From Isoetes taiwanensis (taxonomy: Eukaryota > Streptophyta > Lycopodiopsida > Isoetales > Isoetaceae), in contig JAJEKV010000040.1 in the NCBI GenBank assembly GCA_021234155.1, positions 9,281,541-9,345,540 on the forward strand: a DNA stretch of 64,000 bases. Reading direction: 5' to 3'. Within the stretch, counting starts at the first letter, position 1; every line of letters begins with the position of its first letter. A program made the translations under genes and the position numbers. The notes under the pieces are model-generated. The model was not told the DNA's origin and made no database searches. It worked only from the letters and a program-made list of their open reading frames with translations. Positions 60,798 through 64,000 of this stretch are shown here, piece after piece.

Positions 60798-61649
60798 TGT
60801 GGTTTTAAATTAAAGTATAAAGTTGCATCAAGAAAACCACTCAACCTTATGAATTGGTGGTGTGAAGTGTCAATGACCCATTGGATGGGTCAATTAAAAG
60901 GCCTCCACGAAGAACTCTGATCGGGGCTGCTATATGCGGATAGATCAGTTCAGAATAGCCTGGATCAGGGCTAAATCAGGTCGGATCGGGCTGTAGAAAA
61001 GGCCCACGAGCCTTTTCCAATCTAATTTTGGCCGTAGTGGCCCTATGAAGGGATTTGGTGGCGCTTTGTGAAGATCATAGTTTTACCTCTGGAGTCAGGC
61101 AATTGGAGCATTCCGAGTTCCCTGGCTGTTTGATCTTCTGTCTCTGGGGGTTTAGGGCCATTTCGAATTGATTGAGAATCAATTCAGCCTGTTCTGGGCA
61201 GCTTCATATTTTGGTGCTGCTTGGGAGGTCACTTCGTTCTTGGAGCTTCGTGACTTCGGTTTAAGCAATACTGCTATTGCAATATTAGTTTTAGCGATAG
61301 AGCTTCTTGAAACAGGGCTTCGAACTAATTCTGGGGATTAGTTTTTTCAGTTGTGCGTGGGGAGTTCTGGGAACTCAAGGCTACGGGGAACTCAGGGAGT
61401 TCAAGGTAGTGCAACTGATCCTACTTTTTGTAGGCTGTGATAAATGTATAAATAATATGATGTGCAAAAAGCTAACCAGTCTACAATGTTAACATAACAA
61501 AGTCTACAGGAAAAACATTATCATATCTTGCTTTACATTTTTATTCCAATGCCAGAACAAATACTTTTTGGAACATAGACTACTTATCATTTCTTAACAA
61601 AGACTTAAAAATATTCCAGAAAGAAAACCCATGTAATGTCGATGTACTG
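60798..61649. other. Downstream of Helitron, no gene seen
   Basis: A short inverted repeat (AAAAGGCCCACGAGCCTTTT, 60998-61017) and GATCAGGG/GATCGGG words near 60910-60995. No coding signal. Confidence 0.5.
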
Positions 61650-61659
61650 AATTGGCATG

Positions 61660-62238
61660 GTCTTATTCTTCCTTAAGCCTCCTTTTCGGTGAAACCTTTG
61701 TGTTATCAAGCTAAAATTGGTGCACAAGTTCTTTTATTGATTCATCAATGTTGTTTTTTCCCTTTTTGTCTGCCCCTCAGTGCCCATGTATTAGCTCCAG
61801 TAGCTAACATTATTTTCCTTCTGTGAACTGCCTTCGTTATGTTTCTACCATTTGTCTTGAGCAACTTGGAGGCAACTAATTTTTGCTTCAATTTTTCCTC
61901 TTCTCCGACAATCATTGATAGCACAGAATGCTTGCCTGCTAAATTGTCATCGCGATTGGCACATTTAACCTCCTATTCTCGAACATTGGCTAGCATAGAA
62001 TTTTTTACCATGCCTCTGAAGGTTTGCCTGTAATTGGCTCAAAGAAATTCAGCCGCTTGTCCTTCAATACACGAGAAACAAGAAAAATTCTTTGATCTGG
62101 TCTCAAAGAACTGGCCGATTTTGTTTTTGCATTTACACTTCCATTAAGCTTCGTTCTGATATACCTTGTAGTATAGTTTAACTTTTGTTTTCTACTACTT
62201 ATATCAGCCAACTCGCACCCTGATCCCCTCTTTTCCAT
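61660..62238 (-). pseudogene. Coding-like minus-strand sequence, unidentified, broken
   Basis: 62005-62238 reads MEKRGSGCELADISSRKQKL and ends ...LNFFEPITGKPSEAW. Another frame continues from about 62010 down to about 61750 as MVKNSMLANVRE, then a charged helical stretch with EEEKLKQKLVASKLL and VHRRKIMLATGANTWALRG, broken by a stop. The amino-acid make-up looks like real protein, possibly coiled coil. I cannot name a family. Probably a decayed host gene or element-derived frame. Confidence 0.35.
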
Positions 62239-62714
62239 GTTCGATGATTTTTTGGGTGGGAACAGAGCGGGAAGAACGGCCGTAATTGTGAAATCTTTCT
62301 AATAATGGCTTAATGATGAATCAGTTAGGTCAACGTAATTCCCACATAATTTTGAAAATGTACATTCTTACGCCCAAATCCCGTTAAAAAAAAGTAATGA
62401 AATGTACACCAATTGACAATATATTTGTGCCACCCTTTCTTGCTTCTACCTCTTAGCATTCGATAAATTGTTTTCAGACGCCTCAAGAAACAAAAGTATC
62501 ACCAACATAATAGAAACTTAACATTAGATATATTGGAGGTTCTAAATGCGCATCTTCAATTATTGAGCCCTAAATAGACATTATGAACTGCTTATTTATT
62601 CCTAATTGTCTAGTATCATCATTAATGCTAAAGTTTTTCCCTTGTGGTAGCAACGGTTGTACTAGCCCATAGTATGGGTCCAATGACCTCTTGATCTTAG
62701 TGAACATTAAAAAT
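62239..62714. other. No gene seen
   Basis: AT-rich sequence without open frames or repeats of note. Confidence 0.5.
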
Positions 62715-62960
62715 TCTATTTTCGTTGGTCTAGTGGTAACATAGTAGTCCTAGAACATGTATGTCATGAGTTTGAAATTGCCCAAAGTCGCATTATGTAT
62801 AGACTTGTCCCATAGCCCGCTGTAGAATCCATGGTCGCACACGTATAGACTTGTCCCATGGCCCGCTGTAGGGTCCTCGTGGAGGTTAAAACAATATCTA
62901 TTTATTCTTTATAAAATTAAATATCTATTTATTCTTCATAAAATTAAATAAATAAGCATA
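62715..62960 (+). mobile_element. SINE-like element with internal short duplications
   Basis: TTGGTCTAGTGGTAACATAG resembles the A box of the SINEs at 7680 and 40373, and GAGTTTGAAATTGCC about 45 bp later a decayed B box. A 55-bp direct repeat follows (GTATAGACTTGTCCCAT, 62797 and 62843), then a tandem pair of ATCTATTTATTCTT words (62889 and 62923). Confidence 0.5.
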
Positions 62961-63134
62961 AAGACAAATTTGTCTGCAATGAATTTGAGATATGGTATAT
63001 ACGACCAAAATGGATAAAGAGATATGTGCAATAGCAAAAAGCTCGGAACTCTATTTGGGCAAGCCGGCTTCTTTCTTTGCCAGATTTTGAGAGTATAATC
63101 CCCGGCTTTGGGTCTTTACTTGCAGGTTTACTTC

Positions 63135-63270
63135 CCGAGCTTTCTTCTTGAATTTGCTTGTATGGTCTCTTGTTTGACCACCTTAATAGGCTTGGGCTTC
63201 AGTAAAGCCAATGTTTCTTCTTCAATCTACTTGTATGGTCTCTTGTTTGACCTTAATAAGCTTGGGCTTT
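63135..63270 (+). repeat. Tandem duplication of about 68 bp
   Basis: TGTATGGTCTCTTGTTTGAC followed by CTTAATA(G/A)GCTTGGGCTT occurs at 63160 and 63231. One of the two has a small insertion (CAC). Confidence 0.85.
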
Positions 63271-63343
63271 GTGCTTGGAGGTTCGAGTCATTTAGCCATC
63301 GGGTTCTCTGTTTTTGGGGCTTAGGGGAGAAGCCAACGTCCCT

Positions 63344-63346
<3 letters not shown>

Positions 63347-63393
<47 letters not shown>
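63347..63393 (+). repeat. (CTAT)n microsatellite
   Basis: About eleven to twelve perfect units. The same tetramer forms the tails at 7784-7799 and 40474-40489. Confidence 0.95.
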
Positions 63394-63395
<2 letters not shown>

Positions 63396-64000
63396 CCTTA
63401 GCAGGCCATGGCTATTGGAGCAAGCAAATTCTGCCGGCATCCCTTATACCATTGTTGGAGCTTCATCATCACCGATACCCATTGCTCTATTCATTTATTT
63501 GTAAATATCGAAAATACGATGGGTATTTAGCTGCAAGAGTTGCTCTTTAAATATTAAGTGGTGACTTTAGATGTTGAATATTCTAGAGAATCTTCCATAA
63601 TCTGATGGCCATAAAATAGGGAGCGTCATATATATCGGATGCCGTTATGTTATAGCCATGGGCATATCTGTGGTATATCCGTGTCTTTACATGTTATAGC
63701 CAGTGTTGGGAAAAGTCCGGGGAACACTATAAACCAACCGTTTCCAGTTCAGTTAGTGTATCGTAGGAATTTTTCGGCAAGTTTCCGGCTCTAAACATAA
63801 GATACCCAATTGGTCAAAATAACCATAGGCAATTTTCTGATGGGGCCTAAAAAGTTTCCCCAATGCTGGTTATAGCCACGCCGAAAACAAATTACACAGC
63901 GTTTTTGGACAGCGGATTTCTTGCCATTTAAGGCTGGCTATGGCTATAACATCCCCACGTCGGACATTTACGCTATGGATAAAATAGAACTAAGAGCCAT
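63394..64000. other. Window end, no gene; inverted words around GTTATAGCCA
   Basis: ATGTTATAGCCA occurs on the plus strand near 63647 and 63690. Its reverse complement (TGGCTATAACAT) is near 63937, and GGTTATAGCCACG near 63868. This suggests a fold-back element running past the window edge. No coding signal. Confidence 0.4.

Overview
The window is nuclear DNA of a seed plant, almost certainly an angiosperm. It has short-exon genes with GT-AG introns, a plant manganese-type cation diffusion facilitator (MTP) gene, a SWP73/SNF12-type chromatin-remodelling gene fragment, a pentatricopeptide (PPR) fragment and a dense layer of nested transposable elements: Ty1/copia, Ty3/gypsy, L1-type LINEs, a second type of LINE, a Helitron, SINEs and a fold-back MITE. 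I cannot place it below the level of flowering plant.

Layout. The central fact is a large direct duplication. Bases 1 to about 15,200 (copy 1) are repeated at 27,765 to about 47,887 (copy 2). In order, each copy holds: the MTP gene (copy 1 enters the window in intron 3, copy 2 is complete at 26,972-28,875); a copia LTR insertion; about 5.3 kb of gene-free DNA; a SINE followed by short tandem monomers; a gypsy-like 3' boundary; a 5'-truncated L1 LINE split by a fold-back MITE; and a 5'-truncated SWP73 gene fragment. At one site with the same 5-bp target duplication (TATTA), copy 1 has only a solo LTR and copy 2 has a whole-length copia element of about 5.55 kb.

Between the copies (15.2-26.9 kb) lie a very CpG-rich degenerate repeat block, a decayed LINE of a different clade ending near a TTATTC hexamer array, scattered gypsy remnants in both orientations and several kb with no recognisable gene. 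Beyond copy 2 come a PPR remnant on the minus strand, a tandem repeat and a G-run, and then the best element of the window: a 6.9-kb L1-type LINE (51,065-57,938) with ORF1, endonuclease, reverse transcriptase, a 31-base poly(A) tail and a perfect 11-bp target-site duplication. It landed inside an open reading frame that resumes on the other side. After it come a Helitron helicase C-terminus, an unrecognised two-exon reading frame and a textbook Helitron 3' end (hairpin plus CTAG, ending at 60,797). The last 3 kb holds SINE-like DNA, short tandem repeats and coding-like but unidentified minus-strand sequence.

Only the MTP gene looks like a working host gene. The differences between the two copies are not random: many CAG/CTG triplets of copy 2 appear as CG or CCG in copy 1 inside transposon DNA, while the MTP exons agree almost perfectly. 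That pattern, together with the solo-LTR/full-element pair, leaves open whether the duplication is biological or two haplotypes placed end to end in an imperfectly polished long-read assembly.
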